From assembly GCF_000718515.1 (NCBI RefSeq), contig NZ_JNZS01000021.1, positions 70,654 through 134,653 on the forward strand: a DNA stretch of 64,000 nt, read 5' to 3'. The stretch comes from Micromonospora parva. GTDB lineage: Bacteria > Actinomycetota > Actinomycetes > Mycobacteriales > Micromonosporaceae. The notes under the pieces are model-generated. The model did not search any database. It was not told the DNA's origin and saw only the letters and a program-made list of their open reading frames with translations. Of this stretch, positions 1-10,310 are shown one piece after another; positions within the stretch are counted from its first letter, which is position 1; every line of letters starts with the position of its first letter. The position numbers were made by a program, and so were the translations under genes.

Positions 1-10
1 GGGTGTTCCG

Positions 11-1408
11 CTACGCGGTGCGGCCGCGGTAGCCGATGGGGCCCTCCCCGACCCGCTGGTAGGTACCCAGGAACCCACCGTCGCCGAAGGCGACAGTGCC
101 GTTGTTACCGCGCAGGTCCCGCCAGGCCAGCCTGGTGACCGGGCGGCCGGCCGCGGCCACCGAGAGGAGCAGGTCACCCGAGCGGTGCCACCCACCGGCC
201 CAGCCCTCCTGGGTGGAGAAGCGCCGAGCCTCCTTGGCGACGGTGTCGCGCTGGGTCAGCCGGCCACGGAACTCCGTCGGCTCTCCGCCCGGCTGCCGCC
301 GCCAGCCGTAGAAGGCGGCCTGCTGCTTCTCGAACGTGATCGCGTACTCGGCGCCGGACTCGTCGGCCCAGGCCACCTGCTCGAGAACGGCCTGCTCGCC
401 GCGGTCGATGAAGATGGTGATGTCGCCGGCGTCGCTGGCGTACCGCAGCACCGGCTCGGCGATCGCCCGCCGTTCGAGGGCCAGTCCCGCCTGGTCGTGT
501 GCGTGCATCGGGTCGATCGTCACCCGGTACAGCCACAGCATGCTGCGGGCGTCGACACCGCTCTCGATGCGCAGCGTGTTCCGGCCGGCCGTCAACTCCT
601 CGGCCGGCACCGCGAAGACCAGCCGTTGCGGGAGCCCGCCGCCGTTGGGGATCCGCAGCCGGTTGGCCAGTGGCCTGCCGTTGAGGCGGACGGTGAGCGG
701 GGCGTACCCGGGCGCCCGGGAGAGCATCGACGCGAGTGCCCGGACGGCGACACAGGCCTCGCCGACGACGGCCGGGTCGGGCACGTCGAACTCCAGCTCG
801 ACCGACCCGCCGGCCCCGATGGCCAGGTGGTCGCCGGCGGCCGAGGAACGGTCGACGCCGGTGATCGTGACGTTCCCGACGCGGGGCGGCTCGGTGCCGA
901 AGTCGGCGTAGGTGGGGTCCATCTGGATCCCGGGCCGCCGCCCGCTCGCCGGCGCGGCAGCCGGCGACCGCAGCAGCACCTCGTAGGACCGGGCGGTCCG
1001 CTCGGCGTTGCCGTATCCGATGTTGGCGGCGCCGAAGGCCGACCGCACCTTGCCGATGTGCAGGGCGCCCGGCCCGACCGCCGCGCGGGCGACGTAGAGC
1101 GGTTCGCCGTCAGCCTCGTGGCCCGCCGGCAGCGCGTCCGCGGGCACCGCCCCACCGGACGCGACGCCCCAGACGCCGTGGTCCATCAGCACCTCGTACT
1201 CGTCGACGCGGACCTCCGCGCCGGCCCAGGTGGTCTTGGCGGCGCCGAAGGCCGGGCGGACCTCGCCCGGGTGCACGCCGCCACGCATCCGGACGCGGCA
1301 CACCCACAGGGGCTCACCGTCCGCCGCGTACCCGTGCGGTACCGCGCCCGCCGGGATCGCGCCACCGCCGGCTGCCTCCCAGCGATATCCATCGAAAGCC
1401 AGGTCCAT
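11..1408 (-). CDS. DM9-repeat protein with beta-rich C-terminal half
   Basis: Protein of 465 residues. Residues about 8-75 and 78-147 are two copies of a DM9 (DUF3421) repeat: each has a W..A.GG.(I/V)P..A(V/L)P.G.E/A.DGEPL(W/Y)V.R pattern and a GAxH(I/P)G.VR.AFGAA stretch. DM9 proteins are known mainly as insect and mollusc mannose-binding lectins, so glycan binding is possible but inferred. The remaining 300 residues are beta-rich; residues about 190-300 read like a galactose-binding-type jelly roll (VELEFDVPD, LTVRLNGRPL, GRNTLRIESG). There is no signal peptide or membrane segment. TAGCCT lies 7 nt before the ATG and there is no Shine-Dalgarno, suggesting a leaderless message. The DM9 call is firm; the function is unknown. 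Confidence 0.85.
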   Translation of the reverse strand: MDLAFDGYRWEAAGGGAIPAGAVPHGYAADGEPLWVCRVRMRGGVHPGEVRPAFGAAKTTWAGAEVRVDEYEVLMDHGVWGVASGGAVPADALPAGHEADGEPLYVARAAVGPGALHIGKVRSAFGAANIGYGNAERTARSYEVLLRSPAAAPASGRRPGIQMDPTYADFGTEPPRVGNVTITGVDRSSAAGDHLAIGAGGSVELEFDVPDPAVVGEACVAVRALASMLSRAPGYAPLTVRLNGRPLANRLRIPNGGGLPQRLVFAVPAEELTAGRNTLRIESGVDARSMLWLYRVTIDPMHAHDQAGLALERRAIAEPVLRYASDAGDITIFIDRGEQAVLEQVAWADESGAEYAITFEKQQAAFYGWRRQPGGEPTEFRGRLTQRDTVAKEARRFSTQEGWAGGWHRSGDLLLSVAAAGRPVTRLAWRDLRGNNGTVAFGDGGFLGTYQRVGEGPIGYRGRTA

Positions 1409-1446
1409 TCCGGAGAGGCTAGATCAACAGGGTCGGGCCTCGCCGA

Positions 1447-1467
1447 CCACCCAACCCCGGTGGGTGG
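1447..1467 (-). terminator. hairpin downstream of the ACT-domain gene
   Basis: CCACCCA and TGGGTGG form a 7-bp stem around a 7-nt GC-rich loop, just past the stop of the ACT-domain gene and before the DM9 gene start region. No U-tract follows, as is usual in actinomycetes. Confidence 0.45.
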
Positions 1468-1471
1468 CGGC

Positions 1472-2176
1472 TCAGGGATTGACGGTGACCGGCGGTACGC
1501 CGACCAGGTCCAGCCGGTCCCCGAGGATCACCGCGCAGGCCCGGACGAGCTGGGAGAGCCGGTCCACCTCGGTGGTGTGGAACGCGGCGGCGCTGAGCGT
1601 GTCGCTGTGCTCCCGGGCCACCACCAGGACCAGGCCGGCCCGTCCGAACGGCGCGACCGCGTGGTGGGTGCCGTCCGCCGTGGTCAGGGACCGGCCGCGC
1701 AGCGGCGTCACCTCGGGCAACCGCAGCGGTACGGGTGCCCGCCAACTGGCGTGCCCCACGGTCGCCCCGGGGCCACCCCCGGACCGCGAGGCCCAGTCCA
1801 GCGGGACCACCGCCGCCACCGCCCAGTCGGCCGCCAGCAGACCGGGCACCGCGTCGACAAGGGTGGCCAGCCCGTCGGCCGGGTTGGCCGCCACCTGGGC
1901 CAGCAGCTCGGCGTCCTGGCCGGTGGTGGTGGGCGCGCCGATCGCCCGCCACACCCCGTCCACGCGGACGCCGGGGATCGCCGCCAGCCCTGCCAACAGT
2001 CCCTCCACCCGGGCGGCGCCAGGCCAGACCACAGTGAAGTCGTCCACCGCGCGCCCGCCGAGCCGCTCCAGGACCACCACCTGGACGATGTCCGCGCCGG
2101 AGACGCCGAGCGTGCGGGCGACCTGGCCGAGGGTGCCCGGACGGTCCGGCAGGGTGACCCGAACTCGCAGCAACAT
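1472..2176 (-). CDS. ACT-domain-containing protein
   Basis: Protein of 234 residues. The N-terminus (MLLRVRVTLPDRPGTLGQVAR) is a classical ACT domain with the DRPG.L turn that binds amino acids at ACT dimer interfaces; it runs to about residue 75. The rest (about 100-230) is a conserved-looking regulatory or GAF-like region without recognisable catalytic residues; its end (TTEVDRLSQLVRACAVILG) is helical. The ATG at 2176 was chosen because GGAGGGACAG sits at the right distance upstream and the ACT domain begins there; an open frame extends further upstream without coding character. It lies downstream of the decarboxylase on the same strand, so amino-acid sensing linked to that pathway is possible (inference). 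Confidence 0.85.
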   Translation of the reverse strand: MLLRVRVTLPDRPGTLGQVARTLGVSGADIVQVVVLERLGGRAVDDFTVVWPGAARVEGLLAGLAAIPGVRVDGVWRAIGAPTTTGQDAELLAQVAANPADGLATLVDAVPGLLAADWAVAAVVPLDWASRSGGGPGATVGHASWRAPVPLRLPEVTPLRGRSLTTADGTHHAVAPFGRAGLVLVVAREHSDTLSAAAFHTTEVDRLSQLVRACAVILGDRLDLVGVPPVTVNP

Positions 2177-2316
2177 GTCTGTCCCTCCGCTCGGCGGCCG
2201 GCGGCGGCCGGCAGGCTGGTCACAGCCTGGTCGTTGACCATTTCGTCCCTGTTGCAGGGGCATGTCCCGAGCGGAAATTTGCGGGTTGACGGCCGGCGAA
2301 GGGCCCGGCCGGGGCG

Positions 2317-4041
2317 CTACGGCAGCCCACCCAGGGGCAGGACCGGCGTGGAGGCGAGCTGCGCGTGGTAGTCGGCGGCGGACGTCTCCCGACCCCACTG
2401 CGGCATTCCGGTGGGCAGGTCCAGTGGGTCGGTCTCCACCTCGACGAGTGTCAACTGGGCCGGCCGTCCGTCGATGCCGGCCAGGATGGTCGCGAGTTCA
2501 CCCTCGGTACGGGCCACGTGGGCGGTGAAGCCCTGCTCTCGTGCGAACACGGCGGGCAGTTCGGTGTACCGCCAGTTGTCGATGTCGTTGTACGGCTGGT
2601 GCCGCCCGTCGACGGCCCGTTCGACCGTGTAACCGCCGTTGTTGACCACGATGATGACCGGACGTTGGTTCGTGGCGAGCATCCGGCTGATCTCCTGCAC
2701 TGTCAGTTGGAGAGATCCGTCGCCGGTCACGAGCACCGTCCGTCGATCCGGTGCCGCCACCCCGGCACCGAAGGCGGCCGGGGTGGCGTAGCCGATCGAG
2801 CCCCAGATGGGCGGCCACACGACCGTGACGTCGGCGGGCAGTCGCATCGTCGCCGCGCCGAAGGACGGGGTGCCGGTCTCCGGAACGAAGATGTCCCCCT
2901 CACGCAGCATGCTCTGGATCGCCGGCCAGAGCCGGGCCTGCCGGATCGGTTCGTTGTTCGACGGGTCGAGTGCGGGCGGATCGGCCGCCAGCAGCGGCGC
3001 GCGTGACCACTGCGCCGTACGGTTCGGGGCGATCTCGTGCAGGCAGCGCAGCGCCGCCGGCAGGGCCACCGGGGCGAAGCGGGTGCCCGCGACGACTGCG
3101 GCGTCCCGGTGCAGGCTGATGACCCGGTCCACCGTGATGTCGGCGGTGAACAGGCCGTCCCAGTCGAAGAACGTGGTGCCCAGACAGACGAGCGCGTCCG
3201 CGCCCTCCACGACCGCGCGGACCTCGTCGACGCTGTCACCGCCGTTGTAGACGCCCACGTAGTGGGGGTCGGACTCGTCGAGCAGTCCACGTCCCAGCGA
3301 CTGTGCGGCGACCGGCCAGTTCCGTTCGGCGGCCATAGCCGTGACGGCGGCGCCGAGGTGGAAGCGGATCGGCAGGTTCCCGACGAGCATGGCGGGCCGC
3401 TCGACACCGTCGAGCAGCCGCCGGGCGGCCGTGGCGAAGGCGTCGAGCTGCCCGGCCGCCACGACCGGCTCGGGGCGGGTGAACCGTCGCCCCGGCCGGG
3501 CGATTTCGGCGTGGGCCACGTCGCCGGGCATCCGGACGTAGACCGGACGCTGCTGCGACCAGCACTCGGTGAGCACCCGGTCGACCTCCCCCAGGGCGTT
3601 CTGCGGGGTCAGCGAGGTCTGGGCGACAGTCACCTCTCGCGCCACCCGTACCCAGTGGTCGAAATCGCCGTCGGCGAGCGAGTGGTGCATGGAGGTGTGC
3701 TGTCGCATGATCTCCTCGGTCGGACCGCCGACGATCGAGACGATGGGTACCGACTCCGCCATGGCCCCGGCCAGCGCGTTGACCGCCGACAGCTCACCGG
3801 GACCGAACGTCGTGAGGATCGCTCCGACGCCGGCGAGGCGGGCATACCCGTCGGCGCTGAAGCCGGCGTTGAGCTCGTTGCAGCTGCCGACCCACTCGAT
3901 CCCGTCGAACGCCTCGATCTGGTCGAGGAAATCCATGTTGTAGTCGCCTGGCAACCCGAAGACATGGCGCACCCCGAGGTCGTAGAGCCGGCTGAGCAAC
4001 AGCTCACCCACCGTCGTCGTGCCCCCGCTCGCCTTCACCAC
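2317..4041 (-). CDS. thiamine-diphosphate 2-keto acid decarboxylase (pyruvate/indolepyruvate decarboxylase family)
   Basis: About 574 residues, the usual length for pyruvate, indolepyruvate and branched-chain 2-keto acid decarboxylases. Visible are the N-terminal cofactor glutamate (SCNELNAGF, near residue 56), the adjacent HH pair (SMHHSLADGDF) typical of true decarboxylases rather than acetolactate synthases, and the C-terminal TPP/Mg motif from VTGDGSLQ to VVNNGGYTVE. It should convert a 2-keto acid to an aldehyde plus CO2 in the cytoplasm; the substrate cannot be read from sequence. The start is a GTG at 4041 (or 4038) behind a G-rich stretch. It is divergent from the phosphotransferase/acyl-CoA dehydrogenase pair, with about 200 nt between them. 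Confidence 0.88.
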   Translation of the reverse strand: MVKASGGTTTVGELLLSRLYDLGVRHVFGLPGDYNMDFLDQIEAFDGIEWVGSCNELNAGFSADGYARLAGVGAILTTFGPGELSAVNALAGAMAESVPIVSIVGGPTEEIMRQHTSMHHSLADGDFDHWVRVAREVTVAQTSLTPQNALGEVDRVLTECWSQQRPVYVRMPGDVAHAEIARPGRRFTRPEPVVAAGQLDAFATAARRLLDGVERPAMLVGNLPIRFHLGAAVTAMAAERNWPVAAQSLGRGLLDESDPHYVGVYNGGDSVDEVRAVVEGADALVCLGTTFFDWDGLFTADITVDRVISLHRDAAVVAGTRFAPVALPAALRCLHEIAPNRTAQWSRAPLLAADPPALDPSNNEPIRQARLWPAIQSMLREGDIFVPETGTPSFGAATMRLPADVTVVWPPIWGSIGYATPAAFGAGVAAPDRRTVLVTGDGSLQLTVQEISRMLATNQRPVIIVVNNGGYTVERAVDGRHQPYNDIDNWRYTELPAVFAREQGFTAHVARTEGELATILAGIDGRPAQLTLVEVETDPLDLPTGMPQWGRETSAADYHAQLASTPVLPLGGLP

Positions 4042-4208
4042 GATTGACCCCCGTCGCTCCGGGGGCCGCCTCCGCGGCCCACCATCAAGACCATATCGGG
4101 GCGATTGCCATGAAAGGCGTGGATTGTTCCCCTTGAGACGCGCCCCCGGCGGCGGCGCTGGCCCGCGTGGCCGAAGCCCTCCCGACGAGACGTGCGGTGA
4201 ATCTGACC

Positions 4209-4237
4209 TTGACAACGTGAACGGGCTGCCATCAACT
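4209..4237 (+). promoter_or_regulatory. predicted promoter of the phosphotransferase gene (leaderless)
   Basis: A perfect -35 TTGACA (4209-4214), a 17-nt spacer and a -10-like TCAACT (4232-4237) place the transcription start 6-7 nt downstream, on the A of the ATG at 4244. No Shine-Dalgarno precedes that ATG. Confidence 0.55.
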
Positions 4238-4243
4238 GGTCGG

Positions 4244-5322
4244 ATGAGTGATCCGGCCGTCGATGCGTCGCGGCCGGAGGCCGTCCCCACCTCACCCGCG
4301 GGTCTGCCCCTGGACCGTCTCGCCGACCACCTGGCCAAGCACCGACCCGAGCTGGTCGTCGGGCCGTTGCGCGCCCAGCTGATCGCCGGCGGCAAGTCCA
4401 ACCTCACCTACCTGCTGCGCCTCGGCGACCGCGAGGTAGTGCTGCGCCGCCCCCCGCTGGGGCACGTGCTGGCCACCGCGCACGACATGGGGCGCGAGTT
4501 CCGGGTCATCTCGGCGCTCGCGCCGACCGAGGTGCCGGTGCCGGGCGCGCTGCTGCTCTGCACCGACCCGGACGTCATCGGCGCACCGTTCTACCTGATG
4601 GAACGGATGCCCGGCGAGGTGTTCCGCACCCGCGCGCAGACCGACCCGCTGGGCGACGAACGACGCCACGACCTCGCCATGGCGATGATGGACACCCTCG
4701 CCGCGCTGCACAGCGTCGAACCGTCCGCCGTCGGGTTGGCTGACTTCGGCCGCCCCGAGGGCTACCTGGCCCGGCAGGTGCGCCGGTGGGCCGGTCAGCT
4801 CGACCGCTCCCGCAGCCGCCCGCTGGCCGGCATCGACGAGCTGCGTGACCTGCTCGCGGCGACCGCCCCGGAGGGTGCGAACGCCGGCCGGATCGTGCAC
4901 GGCGACTACCGCCTCGACAACCTCCTCGCCTCGGCCGACCCCGTCGCCGTGCACGCGGTGCTCGACTGGGAGATGGCCACCCTCGGCGACCCCCTCGCCG
5001 ACCTGGGGCTGCTGCTGACGTACTGGGACGTGCTCGGCGGCAGCGACACCGCCGAGGGCAACCCCGTCGCGGACGGGCTCGGCCCGCGCGCCGGCTTCCC
5101 CACCGGCGGCGAGCTGATCGACCGGTACGCCGGGCGCAGCGACGTCGACGTCGGACCACTGCACTGGCACGTGGCGCTGGGCTGTTTCAAACTCGCTGTC
5201 ATCTGCGAGGGCATCCACTACCGCCACACGCTCGGGCAGACGCTCGGCGAGGGCTTCGACCGGATCGGCGAGATGGTGGCACCGCTGGTCGCACACGGGC
5301 TGACCGCCGCCAGGGAGCGGTG

Positions 5323-5323
<1 letters not shown>
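4244..5323 (+). CDS. APH-family phosphotransferase partnered with an acyl-CoA dehydrogenase
   Basis: Protein of 359 residues with the aminoglycoside-phosphotransferase/choline-kinase fold. It has a Gly-rich nucleotide loop ([11 protein letters not shown]), the Brenner catalytic loop [12 protein letters not shown] and the metal-binding [17 protein letters not shown]. This subgroup (phosphotransferase next to acyl-CoA dehydrogenase) corresponds to the kinase half of mammalian ACAD10/ACAD11 and to LvaA of levulinate catabolism, which phosphorylates 4-hydroxyacyl-CoA. The stop overlaps the next start as TGATG, so the two are translationally coupled. An antibiotic-resistance role is unlikely given this context. 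The start at 4244 is supported by the promoter spacing. Confidence 0.88.
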
Positions 5324-6543
<1,220 letters not shown>

Positions 6544-6670
6544 CCGCCGGGCACCAACCCTGCCCCACTCACCCGCCCCGCGCACGCCCACCGCGGCCCC
6601 GCACGCCGCACGCCCCGCCCGCACGCCCCGCGCAACCCGCCCGCACGCGCCGCACGCCCCGACACCTGAA

Positions 6671-6742
6671 GATCGCGCTCGATCCTGGATGTAGTGGTGT
6701 GCGGTCGCCGGGAGGCCACTCGATCCAGGATCGAGCACGATC
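6671..6742. repeat. 20-bp-arm inverted repeat
   Basis: The arm at 6671-6690 (starts GATCGCGCTCGATCC) pairs with 6723-6742 with a single mismatch over 20 bp; the loop is 32 nt. It could act as a bidirectional terminator or be a dispersed REP-like element. Confidence 0.75.
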
Positions 6743-6760
6743 TTGCCCTGTCGGCCTTCT

Positions 6761-6817
6761 TGATCATGAGGTTGGCGAGTCGAGATGCCGGGAATGTCCA
6801 GGCCAACCTCATGATCG
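6761..6817. repeat. 16-bp-arm inverted repeat with TGATCATGAGGTTGG core
   Basis: TGATCATGAGGTTGGC (6761-6776) pairs with GCCAACCTCATGATCG (6802-6817), 15 of 16 positions. From memory, TTGATCATG-type intergenic motifs recur in Micromonospora and Salinispora genomes, so this may be one copy of a dispersed family. Confidence 0.7.
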
Positions 6818-6910
6818 ACGCGGGGGGCGCTGTGCGGGGCGCGCGCTGTGCGGGGCGCGGGGTGCGCGCTGTGCGGGGCGCGGGCTGTGCGGGGTCCTGG
6901 GGGCGTGGGG

Positions 6911-7957
6911 TTAGGCGGAGGCTCGGTGGACCAGTTGGGTGTCCAGGAGGATGTGGGAGGCGGGTAGCTCCTCGCCACGGATCCGGGCCACCAGCAGGCG
7001 GGCCATCTGCCGGCCCATCTCCTCCACCGGCTGGAAAACGGTGGTCAGCGGCGGCTCCGCCTGACGGGCGATCGTCGCGTCGTCGAAGCCGATCACCGCG
7101 ACGTCCCGTGGCACCCGCCGGCCGGCCTCGCGCAGGGTCCGCAGCGCGCCGAACGCCATCAGGTCGGAGGCGACGAACACCGCGTCCAGGTCCGGGCAGA
7201 CGTCCAGCAGCCGACGCATGCCGGCCGCGCCGCTGCCCTCGCTGAAGTCGCCGTACGCGATCAGGTCGGGGTTGACGCTGGCCCCGGTGGCCTTGACCGC
7301 CTCGGTGTAGCCGGCCAACCGGGCCAGACCGGCGCCCATGTCCTGCGGACCGGCGATGGTGGCGACGCGTCGCCGCCCCTGCCCCGTCAGGTACTCCACC
7401 GCCTGCCGGGCCCCGCCAACGTTGTCCACGTCGACGAACCAGGCCGGTTGGGCGCCGGGTTGGAGCATCCGGGCGGGCCGACCGCCGAGCACGGCGGGCA
7501 GGCCGCGCTCCTCCAGCAGCGTCGGCAGCGGGTCGGAGTCGTGCAACGACAGCAGCAGGACGCCGTCGACGTGTTGGTTGGTGAGGTGGTGCTCGACCCG
7601 CTCCCGCTCCACCGGCGACTGGGCCATGGCCAGCCAGAGCTGCATCGGCGTCTCCAGCAGCCCGGAGCTGATCCCCCGCACGATCGAGGCGAAGAACGGC
7701 TCGGTGAAGACCCGCTCGCCGGATTCGGAGACCACCAGCGCGACCGAGTCGGTCCGCTGGGTGACGAGCGCGCGGGCGGCCCGGTTCGGCACGTACCCCA
7801 GCTCGGCGATGGCCTGTTGGACCGCGGCCCGGGCCTCCGGGCTGACCTGGGGCGAGCCGTTGACCACGCGGGAGACCGTGCCCCGACCGACGCCGGCACG
7901 CGCCGCGACCGCGTCGAGGGTCGGGCGCCCGAGCGACCGGGTGCGCTGCGTTGTCAT
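6911..7957 (-). CDS. cebR: LacI-family repressor, probable CebR
   Basis: Protein of 348 residues. Residues about 11-58 are a LacI helix-turn-helix plus hinge (LGRPTLDAVAARAGVGRGTVS, then VVNG, AAR). The remainder is a periplasmic-binding-protein-like effector domain (DGVLLLS, FVASDLMAFGALR, VAVIGFDDATIA). It has a good Shine-Dalgarno (GGAGGAGCAG before the ATG). It lies directly downstream of a cebE-F-G-bglC operon whose promoter holds two near-copies of TGGGAGCGCTCCCA, the Streptomyces CebR operator, so it is called CebR. CebR releases DNA on binding cellobiose or cellotriose. In Streptomyces cebR is usually divergent from cebE; here it follows bglC on the same strand. Confidence 0.88.
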   Translation of the reverse strand: MTTQRTRSLGRPTLDAVAARAGVGRGTVSRVVNGSPQVSPEARAAVQQAIAELGYVPNRAARALVTQRTDSVALVVSESGERVFTEPFFASIVRGISSGLLETPMQLWLAMAQSPVERERVEHHLTNQHVDGVLLLSLHDSDPLPTLLEERGLPAVLGGRPARMLQPGAQPAWFVDVDNVGGARQAVEYLTGQGRRRVATIAGPQDMGAGLARLAGYTEAVKATGASVNPDLIAYGDFSEGSGAAGMRRLLDVCPDLDAVFVASDLMAFGALRTLREAGRRVPRDVAVIGFDDATIARQAEPPLTTVFQPVEEMGRQMARLLVARIRGEELPASHILLDTQLVHRASA

Positions 7958-7983
7958 CGTCTGCTCCTCCGACGGCGGGCGGA

Positions 7984-8015
7984 CCCGGCGCCACCTGCGG
8001 GAGGTGGACGCCGGG
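7984..8015 (-). terminator. strong hairpin between bglC and cebR
   Basis: CCCGGCGCCACCT (7984-7996) pairs with AGGTGG-A-CGCCGGG (8002-8015): 13 bp with one bulged base and a 5-nt loop. It lies in the 82-nt gap after bglC and probably limits read-through from the sugar operon into the repressor gene. Confidence 0.65.
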
Positions 8016-8039
8016 GCCGTCCTGATGGCTGGCCCGAGC

Positions 8040-9461
8040 CTATTGTGCGGCCAGACCGTTGCGCCGGATCACCGAGGCGTACCACTTGGCGCTGGACTTG
8101 GGGGTGCGGACCTGGCTGTCGTAGTCGACGTGGATCATGCCAAACCGCTTGGTGTAACCCCAGGCCCATTCGAAATTATCCATCAACGACCAGGCAAAGT
8201 ATCCCCGCAGCGGCACCCCGGCGTCGATCGCCTCGTGGGCGGCGCGCAGGTGGGCGTCGAAGTAGGCCAACCGATCGACGTCGTCGACCTGCCCGTCGAC
8301 CACCGAGTCGACGAACGCGGAACCGTTCTCGGTGACGTACAACGGCAGCTCGGTGTAGCCGTGCACCCGACGCAGCGTCTCGGTCAGGCCCGGGGCGTCG
8401 ATCTCCCAGCCCATGTCGGTGACCGGGACGCCGCGGCTGACGAACCGGACGTCCTCGCTGCCCGGCCAGCACGAGGGGGCCGGGTCGGCCGGGACGCCCT
8501 CGACCGGCGCGGCGACGACGTGCCGGCTGTAGTAGTTGACCCCGACCAGGTCCAACGGCGTGGAGATGGTCGCCAGGTCGCCGTCGCGCACGTGGTCGAA
8601 GTCGGTCACCGTGCTGAGGTCGGCAACCAGGTCCTCCGGGTACGACCCGCGCAGCAGCGGGTCCAGGAAGAACCGGTTGGCCAACCCGTCGATCCGCCGG
8701 GCGGCGTCGCGGTCGGCGGGGGTGTCGCTGGCCGGGTCGACCGGGTAGAGGTTGACGGTCACGCCCACCTCGGCGGTCGGCCGGGCGGCCCGCAGCGCCT
8801 GCACGGCCAGGCCGTGCCCGAGCATCAGGTGGTGACCGGCGCGCACCGCGTCCGCTCCGTTGGTGCGGCCGGGGGCGTGCACCCCGGAGCCGTAGCCGAG
8901 GAACGCCGAGCACCACGGCTCGTTCAGCGTGGTCCAGTAGCGCACCCGGTCGCCGAGCGCGTCGGCCATCACCGTCGTGTAGTCGGCGAAGCGGGCCGCG
9001 GTGTCCCGGGCCGGCCAGCCGCCGGCGTCCTCCAGCGGCTGCGGCAGATCCCAGTGGTAGAGGGTGAGCCACGGCTCGATGCCGTTGGCCAACAGCTCGT
9101 CGACCAGCCGGCGGTAGAAGTCCAACCCCTGCGGGTTGACCGCGCCGCTGCCGGCGGGCTGCACCCGCGACCAGGAGACCGAAAAACGGTACGACTTCAG
9201 GCCCAGCTCGGCCATCAGCGCGACGTCCTCACCGAGGCGGTGGTAGTGGTCGCACGCCACGTCACCGGTGTGCCCGGCGACGACCCGGCCCTCGGTGTGG
9301 CTGAAGGTGTCCCAGATCGACGGGGCGCGGCCGTCCTCGGCCGCCGCCCCCTCGATCTGGTACGCCGCCGTCGCGGCCCCCCAGAGGAATCCGGGTGGAA
9401 AGGTCAGCCCCGGGCGCTCGTCGAGGACGTCGACGGCGGGTGGGCTGGCGGGGTTGCTCAC
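8040..9461 (-). CDS. bglC: GH1 beta-glucosidase (cellobiose hydrolase)
   Basis: Protein of 473 residues, a normal length for family GH1. It shows the N-terminal [19 protein letters not shown] signature, the acid/base glutamate in TLNEPW (Glu181), the nucleophile in YVTENGSA (Glu378) and the C-terminal [12 protein letters not shown] aglycone-site motif. No signal peptide is present, so it cleaves imported cellobiose or cello-oligosaccharides in the cytoplasm. The GTG start overlaps the stop of the permease gene (GTGA), showing it belongs to the same operon. It corresponds to BglC of Streptomyces, whose gene sits at the end of cebEFG. Confidence 0.93.
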   Translation of the reverse strand: MSNPASPPAVDVLDERPGLTFPPGFLWGAATAAYQIEGAAAEDGRAPSIWDTFSHTEGRVVAGHTGDVACDHYHRLGEDVALMAELGLKSYRFSVSWSRVQPAGSGAVNPQGLDFYRRLVDELLANGIEPWLTLYHWDLPQPLEDAGGWPARDTAARFADYTTVMADALGDRVRYWTTLNEPWCSAFLGYGSGVHAPGRTNGADAVRAGHHLMLGHGLAVQALRAARPTAEVGVTVNLYPVDPASDTPADRDAARRIDGLANRFFLDPLLRGSYPEDLVADLSTVTDFDHVRDGDLATISTPLDLVGVNYYSRHVVAAPVEGVPADPAPSCWPGSEDVRFVSRGVPVTDMGWEIDAPGLTETLRRVHGYTELPLYVTENGSAFVDSVVDGQVDDVDRLAYFDAHLRAAHEAIDAGVPLRGYFAWSLMDNFEWAWGYTKRFGMIHVDYDSQVRTPKSSAKWYASVIRRNGLAAQ

Positions 9462-10300
9462 GACTTGACGGCACCTTCCATGATCCCGCCAATGATCTGG
9501 CGGCCGAACACGAGGAAAACGATCACCAGGGGGATGGTGCCGATCGCCGTAGCGGCGAACACCTGGGAGTAGTCGGTGTAGTAGGCGTACGAGAGGAAGG
9601 AGAGCGAGACCTGCAGGGTCGGGTTCTCCGGGGTGAGGATGGCGTACGGCCAGAGGAACGAGTTCCAGGTCTCCATGAAGGTCAGCAGACCGAGGACGCC
9701 GGCGGCGGGCCGCAGCGCGGGCAGCACGATGCTCCAGTAGATCCGGAACGTGCTCGCCCCGTCGACCCGGCCGGCCTCGATCAGCTCGTCGGAGATCGCC
9801 TGGCTGGCGTACTGCCGCATCATGAACACGCCGAAGGCGGTGACCAGGAACGGCACGGTGACCGCGTAGAGGGTGTCGTACCACCCGAGGTCCTGCATCA
9901 TGCCCCAGAGCGGGATGAGCCCCATCTGGGTCGGGATCATCATGGTGACGATGATCGCCAGCAGGAGGATGTTGCTGCCGCGGAACTTCAGCTTGGCGAA
10001 GGCGAACCCGGCCAGCGAACCGGTGAGCACCACCGAGACGGTGACCACCGAGGAGACGATGATCGAGTTCATCATGCCGGTGAGGAAGTTGGCGGCGTCG
10101 TTGTCGAGCACCCGCCCGAAGTTGTCACCGAACGCGCCGCCGGGAGTCAGCGGGGGTGGCACGTCGTTGATGTTGTCCAGGCTGCGGGTGCCGATCACCA
10201 GCATGTAGTAGAACGGGTAGATCGACAGCAGCGCCGCCAGGACGAGCGCCACGTAGGTCAGCGGGCTGGTGCGCCACAGGCGCTGGGAAGCCGAGATCAT
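9458..10300 (-). CDS. cebG: sugar ABC transporter permease CebG (MalG type)
   Basis: Protein of 280 residues with six predicted membrane segments. The cytoplasmic EAA loop that docks the ATPase is clear ([22 protein letters not shown]). It pairs with the CebF-like permease encoded 10 nt upstream and carries cellobiose or cellotriose across the membrane. No ATPase is encoded in the operon; in Streptomyces the shared MsiK ATPase serves this transporter, and the same is likely here (inference). Confidence 0.9.
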   Translation of the reverse strand: MISASQRLWRTSPLTYVALVLAALLSIYPFYYMLVIGTRSLDNINDVPPPLTPGGAFGDNFGRVLDNDAANFLTGMMNSIIVSSVVTVSVVLTGSLAGFAFAKLKFRGSNILLLAIIVTMMIPTQMGLIPLWGMMQDLGWYDTLYAVTVPFLVTAFGVFMMRQYASQAISDELIEAGRVDGASTFRIYWSIVLPALRPAAGVLGLLTFMETWNSFLWPYAILTPENPTLQVSLSFLSYAYYTDYSQVFAATAIGTIPLVIVFLVFGRQIIGGIMEGAVKS

Positions 10301-10310
10301 CGATCTCTCC

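Larger units (their letters stand above)
6544..6910. other. 367-nt palindrome-rich intergenic spacer between convergent genes
   Basis: This gap separates the acyl-CoA dehydrogenase (plus) from cebR (minus). The left part (6560-6660) is built of CGCACGCCCCGC-type repeats and the right part (6825-6900) of GCTGTGCGGGGCGCGG-type repeats, roughly complementary to the left. Two hairpins with long arms sit between them and are listed separately. No gene is visible. Confidence 0.8.

Noticed and set aside
185..2371. Plus-strand 728-residue frame over the DM9 and ACT genes
   Set aside because: Low-complexity antisense translation; the minus strand has recognised domains.
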